A stretch of DNA of 64,000 bases, from contig WGLL01000004.1 of assembly GCA_016125585.1 (NCBI GenBank), positions 1 through 64,000 on the forward strand, written 5' to 3'. Source of the DNA: Caulobacter sp. (GTDB lineage Bacteria; Pseudomonadota; Alphaproteobacteria; Caulobacterales; Caulobacteraceae). The notes beneath the pieces are model-generated. The model saw nothing but the letters and a program-made list of their open reading frames with translations. It had not been told where the DNA came from and did no database searches. Shown piece after piece: positions 9,377 through 17,678 of this stretch (position 1 is its first letter; every line of letters begins with the position of its first letter). Made by a program: the position numbers and the translations under genes.

Positions 9377-10168
9377 ATGGAAACCTCCACCGTCACCAAC
9401 GTCAGCCCGGTCGCCGGCAACGTCCTGTTCTACACCTCGCCCGAGCCGCTGAGCCGCGAGATGCACGGCAAGATGGGGGTCAAGCAGCTGGCCGGTCCCT
9501 TCGGCTTCGCCGCCCAGGGCCATGTGGTCCCCCTCACCGTCGCCGAGTTCCAGTTCGCGGCCCTGTCCTTCCCGATCATCTTCGCCGGCGACCAGCGCCA
9601 GCCGCTGGCGGTTCTGGGCATCAACCCCGGTGAAAACCTGTTCGTGAGCCCCGAGGGCGTGTTCACCAACGGCGTCTACATTCCCGCCTACATCCGCCGC
9701 TATCCCTTCGTCCTGGCCCAGGACGAGGCCCAGCAGCGCATGATCGTCTGCATCGAGCGCGGCGCGGCCCTGTTCGACGAAAAGGGCGGCGACGTGCCGC
9801 TGTTCGACGACAAGGGCGAGCCCAGCGAATACACCACCAACGCCATCAAGTTCTGCGAGGACTTCGAGGGCGAGCGTCGCCGCACCGAGAACTTCGTCAA
9901 CCTGATCAAGGACCTCGACCTGCTCGACACCAAGCAGGCGACCTTCACCCCGACCAACCCCGACGGCACCCCGGCCCCGACCGTGGTCATCGCCGAATAC
10001 TTCGCCGTCACCGAGGAAAAGCTGGCCAAGCTGTCCCCGGAAAAGCTGGTCGAGCTGCGCGACAACGGCGCCCTGGAGCGCATCTACAACCACATGACCT
10101 CGCTGGCCGGCTGGGATCGCCTGGTGGCCGTGGCCGCCGAGAAGGCCGCCCAGACCAACAACGCCTGA
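9377..10168 (+). CDS. SapC-family protein
   Basis: 263 residues without a signal peptide. The sequence matches the SapC family as I recognise it: an N-terminal REMHGKMGVK, VVPLTVAEFQFAALSFPIIF, then LGINPGENLFV and YIPAYIRRYPF. The family is common in alphaproteobacteria and was named after a protein linked to surface-layer or peptide-resistance loci, but its biochemical role is not established. It stands alone between a divergent promoter region and a strong terminator, so it is probably a single-gene transcript. Confidence 0.8.
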   Translation: METSTVTNVSPVAGNVLFYTSPEPLSREMHGKMGVKQLAGPFGFAAQGHVVPLTVAEFQFAALSFPIIFAGDQRQPLAVLGINPGENLFVSPEGVFTNGVYIPAYIRRYPFVLAQDEAQQRMIVCIERGAALFDEKGGDVPLFDDKGEPSEYTTNAIKFCEDFEGERRRTENFVNLIKDLDLLDTKQATFTPTNPDGTPAPTVVIAEYFAVTEEKLAKLSPEKLVELRDNGALERIYNHMTSLAGWDRLVAVAAEKAAQTNNA

Positions 10169-10191
10169 GGCCTGCGACAGCAGACAGGAAC

Positions 10192-10219
10192 AGGGCCGGT
10201 CTCGCGACCGGCCCTTTTT
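10192..10219 (+). terminator. Rho-independent terminator after the SapC gene
   Basis: A nine-base-pair stem AGGGCCGGT/ACCGGCCCT around CTCGCG, followed by five T, 23 bases after the SapC stop. Confidence 0.9.
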
Positions 10220-10239
10220 CTATGGGAAGCGGCGAGCGA

Positions 10240-10632
10240 TCAGCGGGCGAAGACGCTGCGGGTCAGGCAGCTGAACACCAACCGCCCGGCCTCATCCAGC
10301 AGGTCATGCTGGGCGATGATCACGCCCTTGCCGTCACCGACCGGGTCCTTGCCCATGATGGTCATCCGGCCGCGCAGCAGCTCCCCGGCCGGCGGATTGC
10401 GGGCCCAGCGCAGGGCGTCGACCCCCAGCCGCTTGGTCTGGGCCCAGCGGTCGCCGGCCTCCATCTCCAGCCGCGACCAGATGGCATAGATCATGGCGTC
10501 CGGCGCGCCCCGGCTCGCCTCCCAACCGGGCGCGAAGGCGGCGATGAAGGCGTCCAGCGCCTTGCCGTCCACCGGCGCCACGCCCAGGGAATGCACCTGG
10601 CCGATCTCGAAGTCGTCAAAGGAAGCAGGCAT
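10240..10632 (-). CDS. MaoC-like hot-dog-fold protein
   Basis: 130 residues beginning PASFDDFEIGQVHSLG, the start of single-domain MaoC-like dehydratases, and ending with the hot-dog pattern GVIIAQHDLLDEAGRLVFSC. The usual catalytic Asp-x4-His (NPxHxD region) is not evident: the corresponding stretch reads FIAAFAPGWEASRGAP. It may bind acyl-CoA without hydratase activity or use other residues. It begins 23 bases after the stop of the MDR oxidoreductase gene on the same strand, so the two form an operon and may act on the same acyl or enone substrates. Confidence 0.75.
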   Translation of the reverse strand: MPASFDDFEIGQVHSLGVAPVDGKALDAFIAAFAPGWEASRGAPDAMIYAIWSRLEMEAGDRWAQTKRLGVDALRWARNPPAGELLRGRMTIMGKDPVGDGKGVIIAQHDLLDEAGRLVFSCLTRSVFAR

Positions 10633-10655
10633 CGGTCCTCATCAGGGGTGCGGGG

Positions 10656-11672
10656 TCAGGGCTCGGGGGAAATGCGGACCAGCAGCTTGCCGTCGTGGTT
10701 TCCGGTGAACAGCCGTTTCACGGCCTCGGCCGCATTGTCCAGCCCCTCGATCACATGGGTCTTCCATTTGATCTGCCCTGACGCCACCCAGGGCGCCAGT
10801 TCGGCGAAGGCCTCGCCCGCCCGGGGCAGGTAGTCGATGACGATGAAGCCCTTGATCAGGATGCGCCGCATCAGCACCCGGGCGAAATCGCTGGGTCCCG
10901 GAACCGGGCCCGTGGCGTTGTAGGTGCTGATCATGCCGCACAGGGGCATGCGGCTGAAATTGTTCATCCGGCCGATGACCGCGTCCATCACCGCGCCGCC
11001 GACATTCTCGAAATTGACGTCGATCCCGTCGGGACAGAGCCGGTCCAGCGCCGCCCCGACATCCTCGTTCTTGTAGTCGATGGCCCCGTCGAACCCCAGG
11101 TCTCCGGTCAGCCAGGCGCATTTGTCGGGTCCGCCGGCGATGCCGATCACGCGACAGCCCTTCAGCCTGGCGATCTGGCCGACGATTGAGCCCACCGCCC
11201 CGGCGGCTGCGGAGACCACCACCGTCTCCCCGGGCTGCGGCCGGCCGATGTCCATCAGGCCGAACCAGGCAGTCAGGCCAGTGGCGCCCAGCACGCTCAT
11301 ATAGGCGGTCAGCGGCACGCCCGGGATCTGCGGCACCGGATTGAGCATCGCCCCCGGCGCGATCGAATAGCTCTGCCAGCCCGACAGGCCGGCGTTGACC
11401 AGGTCGCCTTCCTTCCAGCGATCCGAACGGCTGGCCTCGACCACCCCGATGGTTCCGCCGCGCATGACGTCGCCCACCGCGACCGGCGGCAGATACTGGT
11501 CCTGGTCGCTCATCCAGATGCGGTTGGTCGGGTCCAGCGACAGATAGATGTTGCGGACCAGCACCTCGCCGTCCTCGATGGACCGCAAGGGCGCCTCGCG
11601 AAACTCCAGATCGCCGGCGGCGATCTCGCCCTCCGGACGGCGCTTGAGGATCCACTGTCGATTCGTCGGCAT
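10656..11672 (-). CDS. Zinc-independent MDR-family NADP-dependent oxidoreductase
   Basis: 338 residues of the leukotriene-B4-dehydrogenase/CurA-like medium-chain reductase type. It opens with TNRQWILKRRPEGEI, and the nucleotide-binding stretch reads VVVSAAAGAVGSIVGQIARL (AxxGxxG). LGATGLTAWFGLMDIG and NFENVGGAVMDAVI are also family motifs. No zinc-binding cysteines are present. The family reduces the double bond of alpha,beta-unsaturated ketones and aldehydes with NADPH. It is the first gene of a two-gene operon with the MaoC-like protein. Confidence 0.9.
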   Translation of the reverse strand: MPTNRQWILKRRPEGEIAAGDLEFREAPLRSIEDGEVLVRNIYLSLDPTNRIWMSDQDQYLPPVAVGDVMRGGTIGVVEASRSDRWKEGDLVNAGLSGWQSYSIAPGAMLNPVPQIPGVPLTAYMSVLGATGLTAWFGLMDIGRPQPGETVVVSAAAGAVGSIVGQIARLKGCRVIGIAGGPDKCAWLTGDLGFDGAIDYKNEDVGAALDRLCPDGIDVNFENVGGAVMDAVIGRMNNFSRMPLCGMISTYNATGPVPGPSDFARVLMRRILIKGFIVIDYLPRAGEAFAELAPWVASGQIKWKTHVIEGLDNAAEAVKRLFTGNHDGKLLVRISPEP

Positions 11673-11788
11673 GATCGGGCCTCCCTTTGAGCGTCAGAAT
11701 GAGGGGTTGGCGTCAGGGAAGTCGAGCCCCCCGATCATCCCGCCGGCGGCGACTCGCCTCCGGGCCTCCGGCGGTCCATATAGCGGCC

Positions 11789-13903
11789 ATGCGCGCCTTC
11801 CTCGCCGCCGTCGCGGCCGTCTTCCTGTTCGCCGCCCCGGCCCTCGCCGCCCCGGTCAATACCGGTCACCTGGAGGCCGAGCTGGTCGCCCGGGACCTGA
11901 CCATTGCGCCGGGATCGACCGCCTACCTCGCCCTGCGCCAGAAGATCGACAAGGGCTGGCACACCTACTGGCGCAATCCCGGCGACAGCGGCGAGCCGAC
12001 CAGGCTGGACTGGACCCTGCCCGCCGGCTGGAGCGCCGGCGACTTCGTCTGGGCGACCCCGCAGCGGCTGCCGATCGGGCCGCTGACCAACTACGGTTAT
12101 TCGGGCGAGGTGCTGCTGCCGGTGGCGATCACTGTCCCGGCCGGCGCCGCGCCCGGCCCCGTCACGCTCAAGGCCAGGGCCTCTTTCCTGGTCTGCGAGG
12201 ACATCTGCATTCCCGAGGACGCCGACCTCTCCATCACCGTCACCGTCGCCGACGGGACACCCGTCGCCGATCCGAAATGGGGCCAGGCGGTCGCCGAGGC
12301 CCTGGCCGCCGCGCCAAAGCCGGCCGGACTGACCGCGACCTGGCGGCTCGAAGGCGGCAAGCCGGTCCTGGCCGTGGCGGGCGCGCCGCTGAAGGGCGCA
12401 GACATGAGCGGCGCCTGGTTCTATCCCTTTACCGGCGGGGTTCTGGATCATGCCGCCCCGCAGACCGCCGACCGTGGCCCGGACGGCCTGACCCTGACCC
12501 TGCCGCCCGGCTACGCCTACGAGAGCGGCAAGCCGCCGGCCATCCTCGACGGCGTTCTGACGGTCGGCGACAAGGCCTATGAGGTCTCGGCGACCCAGGG
12601 ACCGCCCCCCGCAGGCGTGTCCGGCCTGGGACCGCCGCCCGAGGCCCGCGCACCGACGGCGCCCGCCTCCGGCCTCGGCCTGGCGGCCGCCATCGGCTTC
12701 GCCATCCTCGGCGGGCTGATCCTCAATCTGATGCCCTGTGTCTTCCCGGTGCTGTCGATGAAGGCCGCGGCCCTGGCCGGTCACGCCCACGAGCCGCGAG
12801 GGGCCCGCGCCCAGGGCCTGGCCTATGGCGCCGGGGTGCTTGTCAGCTTCCTCGCCCTGGCCGGCCTGCTGATCGTGCTGCAGATGGGCGGCGCCGCCAT
12901 CGGCTGGGGCTTCCAGCTGCAGTCGCCGCCGGTGGTGGCCATGCTGGCCCTGCTGATGACCGCCGTGGCGCTGAACATGTCCGGCGTCTTCGAGGTCGGC
13001 TCCAGCCTGCAGGGCGCCGGCCAGGGCCTGGCCTCGCGACAGGGGCTGATCGGCAGCTTCTTCACCGGCGCCCTGGCGGTGGCGGTGGCCAGCCCCTGCA
13101 CCGCCCCCTTCATGGGCTCGGCCCTCGGCTTCACCCTGGGCCAGCCGCCGCTGGTCACGCTTGCCGTGTTCGCCGGCCTGGCCATGGGCTTCGCCGCCCC
13201 CTTCGTGATCCTGACCTTCATCCCCGCCCTGCTGGCCCTGCTGCCCCGGCCGGGCGCCTGGATGGACGTGCTGCGCAAGCTGCTGGCCTTTCCGATGTAT
13301 GGCGCCGTGGCCTGGCTGGTCTGGGTGCTGTCGCAGCAGACCGACGCCCCGGGCCTGGCCCTGGCCCTGATGGCCCTTCTGCTGGCCGCCTTCGGCTTCT
13401 GGCTCTGGGGACAGGCGCGGGGCGCCCGGCGCTGGCTGCAGCTGGCCGCCGCCCTCTGCCTGATCGGCGCCGGCGCCCTGGCCCTGATGCCGCGCGCCGC
13501 CGCGTCCGGACCCGCCGGGACCCCGCAGGCCGCCTCCGCCGTCGATGTGCCCTACGAGGCCTGGTCGCCGGAGCGGCTGGCCGCCCTGCGGGCCGAGGGC
13601 CGGCCGGTGCTGGTCAACTTCACCGCCGCCTGGTGCGTCACCTGCCAGGTCAACGAGAAGGTCGCCCTGTCGACGCCCGAGGTCGCCGAGGCCCTGAAAG
13701 GCGCCAACGCCGTCTATCTCAAGGGCGACTGGACCCGCCGCGACCCGGCCATCGCCGCCGCCCTGGCCGAGCATGGCCGCGCCGGGGTTCCGCTGTATCT
13801 TGTCTATGCCCCCGGCGCCGCGACGCCCCGGGTGCTGCCTCAACTGCTGACCCCCGGGATGGTGGCCGAGGCCCTGCGCGACGCCGCGAAGACCGGAGGC
13901 TGA
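11789..13903 (+). CDS. ScsB/DsbD-family transmembrane thiol-disulfide transporter
   Basis: 704 residues: signal peptide (FLAAVAAVFLFAAPALAA), a periplasmic domain with the ScsB-type cysteine pair in LVCEDICIPE, a central membrane domain with one cysteine in LNLMPCVFPVLSMKA and another in ASPCTAPFMGSA, and a C-terminal thioredoxin-like domain with WCVTC. It should carry electrons from cytoplasmic thioredoxin across the inner membrane to periplasmic thiol proteins. Start chosen at the signal peptide; the frame is open ~100 bases further upstream without protein-like sequence. The next gene begins three bases after its stop and encodes a likely client, as in the ScsB systems described in Caulobacter crescentus. 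Confidence 0.9.
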   Translation: MRAFLAAVAAVFLFAAPALAAPVNTGHLEAELVARDLTIAPGSTAYLALRQKIDKGWHTYWRNPGDSGEPTRLDWTLPAGWSAGDFVWATPQRLPIGPLTNYGYSGEVLLPVAITVPAGAAPGPVTLKARASFLVCEDICIPEDADLSITVTVADGTPVADPKWGQAVAEALAAAPKPAGLTATWRLEGGKPVLAVAGAPLKGADMSGAWFYPFTGGVLDHAAPQTADRGPDGLTLTLPPGYAYESGKPPAILDGVLTVGDKAYEVSATQGPPPAGVSGLGPPPEARAPTAPASGLGLAAAIGFAILGGLILNLMPCVFPVLSMKAAALAGHAHEPRGARAQGLAYGAGVLVSFLALAGLLIVLQMGGAAIGWGFQLQSPPVVAMLALLMTAVALNMSGVFEVGSSLQGAGQGLASRQGLIGSFFTGALAVAVASPCTAPFMGSALGFTLGQPPLVTLAVFAGLAMGFAAPFVILTFIPALLALLPRPGAWMDVLRKLLAFPMYGAVAWLVWVLSQQTDAPGLALALMALLLAAFGFWLWGQARGARRWLQLAAALCLIGAGALALMPRAAASGPAGTPQAASAVDVPYEAWSPERLAALRAEGRPVLVNFTAAWCVTCQVNEKVALSTPEVAEALKGANAVYLKGDWTRRDPAIAAALAEHGRAGVPLYLVYAPGAATPRVLPQLLTPGMVAEALRDAAKTGG

Positions 13904-13906
13904 ACC

Positions 13907-14515
13907 ATGAGCATGACCCGCCGCGCCGCCCTGTCCATCACCCTGGCTCTGCCGGCGGCTCTGTCCCTGCCGGTGTCGGCGCTTGCGAAACCGGCGCCCG
14001 GCTTCGCCGTGGTCGACGCGGACGGCAAGGTCCGCACCCTTGAGGAATTTCGCGGCCGGATCGTCGTGCTGGAGTGGGTCAACCGCGCCTGCCCCTACAT
14101 CCAGAAACACTACAACAGCGGCAACATGCCGGGCCTGCAGGTCTCGGCCACGCGCGAGGGCGTCGTCTGGCTCAGCGTCGCCTCCTCGGCCAGGGGCAAG
14201 CCCGGCTACTGGGGCGACGGCCGCAAGGCCAAGGCCTGGATGGCGTCAAAGGGATCGGCGGCCACCGCCATGCTGCTGGACGCCGATGGGACCATGGGCC
14301 GGGCCTACGGGGCCAGGACCACCCCGCATATGTTCGTCATCGATAAGACCGGGGCCATCGCCTACCAGGGCGCCATCGACGACCGGCCAAGCAGCAAGGT
14401 CGAGGACCTCAAGGGCGCCCGCAACCTGGTCGCCGCCGCCCTGGCCGACCTGCATGCCGGACGCCCGGTGGCGACGCCCTGGACCCAGGCCTACGGCTGC
14501 GCGATCAAATACTAG
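13907..14515 (+). CDS. Periplasmic thioredoxin-fold/peroxiredoxin-like protein, probable client of the upstream ScsB
   Basis: 202 residues. The N-terminus MTRRAALSITLALPAALSL looks Tat-like (RRxxLS) with cleavage near ALAKP. A redoxin domain follows: the active-site region reads WVNRACPYIQKHYNS, so only one cysteine is in the usual CxxC place. The only other cysteine is near the C-terminus (YGCAIKY), as in two-cysteine peroxiredoxins with a distant resolving cysteine. It lies three bases after the ScsB/DsbD gene and is surely co-expressed. A ResA/TlpA-like reductase is less likely because the CxxC is missing. The peroxidase role is an inference. Confidence 0.75.
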   Translation: MSMTRRAALSITLALPAALSLPVSALAKPAPGFAVVDADGKVRTLEEFRGRIVVLEWVNRACPYIQKHYNSGNMPGLQVSATREGVVWLSVASSARGKPGYWGDGRKAKAWMASKGSAATAMLLDADGTMGRAYGARTTPHMFVIDKTGAIAYQGAIDDRPSSKVEDLKGARNLVAAALADLHAGRPVATPWTQAYGCAIKY

Positions 14516-14525
14516 GCCGGCGTCC

Positions 14526-15005
14526 TCAGGTCCCACTGGTGACCACCGCCGGGGTGGTGATGACCTCGACATTGTCGCGCAGCAGATAGAAGAGATCGGT
14601 CAGGGCCGCGTCCCGCGCCGGGCCGTTGGCGGCGGTGTTCACCGCGTCCAGCTTCACGGGCAGATCCTGGGAAATGCCCTTGAGGATGCATTTCAGGTCG
14701 CCGTCGGTGCCCCGCTCCTTGAGCAGGACGTGGCCCTTCATGTCGAGATCGGCGAGGGCGTAGATTTCGGTGCTGAAGTTGGCGAACTCGGCGGGCGGGA
14801 TGTCCTTGCCCTTCCAGCCCTGCGCCTTCTGGCCCAGCGCGCCGGCGCGGGCGACAATGTCGGCGAACAGCGGCTCGGACGCCAGGGGCGAGACGGCGGC
14901 GTCCACGTGGATCAGCTGGACGGTCTGGGGCGCGACGGCCGGAGCGGCTGCGCCCATGGGGGCCATCCAGAGCAAGGCGGCGGCGGCGATGGCGTCGCAG
15001 GACAT
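14526..15005 (-). CDS. Unrecognised secreted protein
   Basis: 159 residues with a hydrophobic N-terminus (AIAAAALLWMAPMGAAAPAVA) that is probably a signal peptide. GAGGG is well placed before the ATG. The mature part is acidic-polar, with a helical stretch LFADIVARAGALGQKAQGW and a single cysteine in DLKCILKGI. I do not recognise a family. It is convergent with the redoxin gene (10 bases apart) and divergent from pgi. GC3 bias follows its neighbours, supporting that it is a real gene. Confidence 0.6.
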   Translation of the reverse strand: MSCDAIAAAALLWMAPMGAAAPAVAPQTVQLIHVDAAVSPLASEPLFADIVARAGALGQKAQGWKGKDIPPAEFANFSTEIYALADLDMKGHVLLKERGTDGDLKCILKGISQDLPVKLDAVNTAANGPARDAALTDLFYLLRDNVEVITTPAVVTSGT

Positions 15006-15103
15006 GGCGAACCCTCATTGCAGGCGTTACAGATAGGCCGCCACCATGACCTGACATGGTAAACGCGCCGTTTACTTCTTCCCGTTCGAAGGCCCCACAT
15101 CGC

Positions 15104-16666
15104 ATGGCCGATACCCCCGCCTGGACCGCCCTCAAAGCCGCCGCCAGGGCCGACAGACAGACCCCGATCCGCGCCCTGTTCGAGGCCGAGCCCGACCGGC
15201 TGGACGGCCTGACCTTCGAGGCCTGCGGCCTGCGGCTGGACCTGTCGAAACAGCCCTGGAGCCGGGAGGGCGTCACCGCCGCCGTCGAACTGGCGCAGGC
15301 CTGCGGCGTCGAGGCCGCCCGCGCGCGCCTGTTCGCCGGCGAGATCGTCAACCGCACCGAAGGCCGCCCCGCCCTGCACATGGCCCTCCGCGCGCCCGCC
15401 GGCGCCGACTTCCGCGCCGCCGGCCAGCCGGTGTCGGAAGAGGTCGAGGACGTCCGCGACGCCATGCAGGACTTCGTCGCCGCCGTCCGCTCGGGCATGG
15501 CCGGCGGCGCCACCGGCAAGCCGTTCAAGGCGGTGCTGCACATCGGCATCGGCGGCTCGGACCTGGGTCCGCGGCTGGTCTGGGAGGCCCTGCGGCCGCT
15601 CAATCCCGACATCCAGCTGCGCTTCGCCGCCAACATCGACGGGGCCGAGTTCGCCGCCGCCGTGGCCGGGCTGGATCCCGAACAGACCCTGGTGGTCGTC
15701 GTCTCCAAGACCTTCACCACCCAGGAGACCCTGGCCAACGCCCGCGCCGCCAAGGCCTGGCTGGAGGCCAGGCTGGGCAAGGGCAAGGCCGACTCCCATC
15801 TGGCGGCGGTCAGCGCCAATCCCGCCGAGGCCGGGCGGTTCGGCATTGCCGAAGACCGGGTCTTCACCTTCCGCGACTGGGTCGGCGGGCGCTATTCGGT
15901 GTGGTCGGCGGTGGGCCTCTCCTGCGCCATCGGTCTCGGCTGGCCGGCCTTCGAGGGGCTGCTGGCCGGGGCGGGGGCGATGGACGAGCATTTCCAGACT
16001 GCCCCGCTGGACGCCAGCATGCCGGTGATGCTGGCCCTGGCCCATGTCTTCAACCGCAATGGCCTGGACCGCCCCCTGCGCGCCGTCGTGCCCTATGCCC
16101 GTCGCCTGGCGCTGTTTCCGTCCTACCTGCAGCAGCTTGAGATGGAGTCCAACGGCAAGCGGGTGACGCAAGCGGGCCAGCCGGTCGACCAGGCCACGGC
16201 GGCGGCGGTGTTCGGCGACGCCGGCACCAACGGCCAGCACGCCTTCTTCCAGCTGCTGCATCAGGGCGCCGACATCATCCCCGTCGACTTCATCGCCCTG
16301 GCGCAGGATCACGAGGGCCCGGCCGAGCACCGCAACATCCTGCTGGCCAACGCCATCGCCCAGGCCGAGGCCCTGATGATCGGTCAGGAGAACCTTGCCG
16401 AACCGCACCGCCACTTCCCCGGCAACCGTCCCTCCAGCTTCCTCCTGCTCGAGCGGCTGACGCCGGAGACCCTCGGCGCCCTGATCGCCCTCCATGAGCA
16501 CAAGACCTTCGTCGAAGGGGTGCTGTGGGACATCGACAGCTTCGACCAGTGGGGCGTGGAACTGGGCAAGGTGCTGGCGAAGACCGTCCTGCGCGAGCTG
16601 GATGGCGGCGACGGCCCGGGGCACGATCCGTCGACGACGGCATTGATCGCCCGGTTGGCGCGGTAG
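15104..16666 (+). CDS. pgi: Glucose-6-phosphate isomerase
   Basis: Interconverts glucose-6-phosphate and fructose-6-phosphate. The 520-residue protein carries the phospho-sugar site GIGGSDLGPRL, the first PGI signature as FRDWVGGRYSVWSAVGL, the catalytic Glu in LEMESNGKRV, His in NGQHAFFQLLHQG, and the second signature GALIALHEHKTFVEGVLW ending with the active-site lysine region. Length is slightly shorter than the E. coli enzyme (549). Start ATG at MADTPAWTAL was preferred to an upstream frame extension without protein character. It is monocistronic; its 3' side carries a copy of the dispersed intergenic element. Confidence 0.96.
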   Translation: MADTPAWTALKAAARADRQTPIRALFEAEPDRLDGLTFEACGLRLDLSKQPWSREGVTAAVELAQACGVEAARARLFAGEIVNRTEGRPALHMALRAPAGADFRAAGQPVSEEVEDVRDAMQDFVAAVRSGMAGGATGKPFKAVLHIGIGGSDLGPRLVWEALRPLNPDIQLRFAANIDGAEFAAAVAGLDPEQTLVVVVSKTFTTQETLANARAAKAWLEARLGKGKADSHLAAVSANPAEAGRFGIAEDRVFTFRDWVGGRYSVWSAVGLSCAIGLGWPAFEGLLAGAGAMDEHFQTAPLDASMPVMLALAHVFNRNGLDRPLRAVVPYARRLALFPSYLQQLEMESNGKRVTQAGQPVDQATAAAVFGDAGTNGQHAFFQLLHQGADIIPVDFIALAQDHEGPAEHRNILLANAIAQAEALMIGQENLAEPHRHFPGNRPSSFLLLERLTPETLGALIALHEHKTFVEGVLWDIDSFDQWGVELGKVLAKTVLRELDGGDGPGHDPSTTALIARLAR

Positions 16667-16675
16667 GCTATCGAA

Positions 16676-16840
16676 GCGACGAAACCATTATACCGCGCCG
16701 GCGAGACTACATCCAAAGGCGCGATCCGGGCGTTGGCTGCGAAAAGCCCGGCGTTGTTGGGTTTTCCGTAGCCAGAACGGCTGTGGATGTAGGCGGGGGC
16801 GTAGGGTCGGCGTAGGCGCCCTGGCGGGCACTGTAGGCCT
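16676..16840 (-). repeat. ~165-base intergenic element, copy 2
   Basis: Reverse-complement relative of 8154-8322. Its ATTATACCGC end lies 20 bases after the pgi stop codon, matching the placement of copy 1 relative to the MaoC gene. Confidence 0.6.
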
Positions 16841-16884
16841 GTTTGTGCGCGGTGCGGCCTACACCCCGGTTGGGCCGAAATCGT

Positions 16885-16898
16885 TATGTCCAGACATA
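16885..16898. promoter_or_regulatory. Operator-like palindrome, copy 1
   Basis: TATGTC-CA-GACATA, a dyad with 6-base arms and a 2-base centre, followed by TTC. A second copy with centre TG is at 17164-17177. No regulator is known for it here. Confidence 0.5.
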
Positions 16899-16965
16899 TT
16901 CTGTTGGCGGGTTGGCGCCGTTGCCTCCCTCTACGCGCGGTATGGCAGTCGCAGATCAAACTCCC

Positions 16966-17102
16966 CGTCATCCCGGAAAGCGCGCAGCGCTTGTCCGGGA
17001 CCCAGGGGTTGCAGCCCACCGGTCGAAAAGCGGCGTTGGATAGCGAGATCACGCACCCCCTGGGTCCCGGACAGCCCGCTTCGCGGTCTTCCGGGATGAC
17101 GG
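16966..17102. repeat. Dispersed inverted repeat, family 2
   Basis: Left arm begins CGTCATCCCGG and includes TTGTCCGGGACCCAGGGG. The right arm begins CCCCTGGGTCCCGGACA and ends CCGGGATGACGG, so the two arms can pair into a ~40-base imperfect stem. Confidence 0.8.
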
Positions 17103-17163
17103 CGCAGGAATGGCGGCCGATGCCCGGGACCGGTTCAGCGGAGTCCCCGTTTCGCCAGACGAG

Positions 17164-17177
17164 TATGTCTGGACATA
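17164..17177. promoter_or_regulatory. Operator-like palindrome, copy 2
   Basis: TATGTC-TG-GACATA, the exact reverse complement of the 14-base core of copy 1 and likewise followed by TTC. It ends 55 bases before the ATG of the small secreted protein, in the right place for an operator or activator site. Confidence 0.5.
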
Positions 17178-17232
17178 TTCATATTGCCCGCCCGGGTTAT
17201 CCTGCGCCGGCCGACAGACAGGGAGAGGCGCG

Positions 17233-17544
17233 ATGATGATTCTGGCGATCTTGTTGGCGCTCGATGCCGGGCAGGGCCAGCCGCCGCTGCCGCCCGAGCA
17301 GATGGCCTGCGTGACGGAGCTGGCCCCGCGCTATGCGACGGCGCCGGAGACCGCGGATCTGATCGCTGACGCCATTGCTCAGGAATGTTTCTATCGCCTG
17401 CCCACCACCAAGGGCTATCGCGCCTGCTACGTCGTGCCCGGCTGCGAGGTGCGCAATCGCGGCTATGCTCAGGACGAAATCGATCACATGCGGGCGCAGG
17501 CGCTGCTCGAGGTCGTGCGGCTGCGGTCCCGGCCCCCGACCTGA
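17233..17544 (+). CDS. Small secreted cysteine-containing protein, unrecognised
   Basis: 103 residues. MMILAILLALDAGQGQ is a short hydrophobic leader, probably a signal peptide. The mature part has four cysteines (MACVTEL, AQECFYRL, RACYV, PGCEV), enough for two disulfides. GGGAGAGG lies upstream of the ATG at ideal spacing; a second ATG follows immediately. I do not recognise a family. It precedes the his leader by 43 bases but a promoter-like sequence between them suggests separate transcription. An operator-like palindrome sits 55 bases upstream. Confidence 0.6.
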   Translation: MMILAILLALDAGQGQPPLPPEQMACVTELAPRYATAPETADLIADAIAQECFYRLPTTKGYRACYVVPGCEVRNRGYAQDEIDHMRAQALLEVVRLRSRPPT

Positions 17545-17547
17545 GGG

Positions 17548-17584
17548 GCTTTTACTGGACCCCGTCCTCGGCTATAGCCCCTTC
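17548..17584 (+). promoter_or_regulatory. Possible promoter of the his leader-hisS operon
   Basis: GCTATAGC at 17571-17578 resembles the Caulobacter -10 element (GCTANAWC). A poor -35 match (CTTTTAC) lies ~17 bases upstream. Transcription would then begin only a few bases before the leader ATG at 17588, giving a nearly leaderless message, which agrees with the lack of a Shine-Dalgarno sequence. Confidence 0.4.
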
Positions 17585-17587
17585 CCG

Positions 17588-17662
17588 ATGACCGCTCTGC
17601 CGCACCATCACGCGCACCACCACACCTTCCCGCACGGGACGGATCGGGTTCGCGCGGCCTAG
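17588..17662 (+). CDS. hisL: Histidine-rich leader peptide (his attenuator)
   Basis: A 24-codon frame, ATG to TAG, encoding MTALPHHHAHHHTFPHGTDR and four more residues. Seven of 24 residues are histidine, six of them within seven positions, directly upstream of hisS-hisZ-hisG. This is the layout of a transcription- or translation-attenuation leader: ribosomes stall on His codons when charged tRNA-His is scarce and change folding of the RNA downstream. Two mutually exclusive stems follow it. No Shine-Dalgarno precedes it. The assignment rests on composition, size and position; the mechanism is inferred. Confidence 0.8.
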   Translation: MTALPHHHAHHHTFPHGTDRVRAA

Positions 17663-17678
17663 GACCAGCGCCCCTCTC

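Larger units (their letters stand above)
16667..17232. other. 566-base intergenic region with repeats and two operator-like dyads
   Basis: No credible gene. From left to right it holds the ~165-base element copy 2 (16676-16840), a palindrome at 16885-16898, the family 2 inverted repeat (16966-17102) and a second palindrome at 17164-17177 shortly before the small secreted protein gene. Confidence 0.7.

Noticed and set aside
11735..14110. A 791-codon minus-strand frame across the DsbD region
   Set aside because: Glycine/arginine/glutamine-rich shadow of the DsbD and redoxin genes.
16384..17052. A 222-codon minus-strand frame reaching from the intergenic region into pgi
   Set aside because: It crosses the repeats and then runs antisense to pgi; its similarity to a frame at 7992-8289 reflects the shared DNA element, and the other copy is interrupted by a stop.
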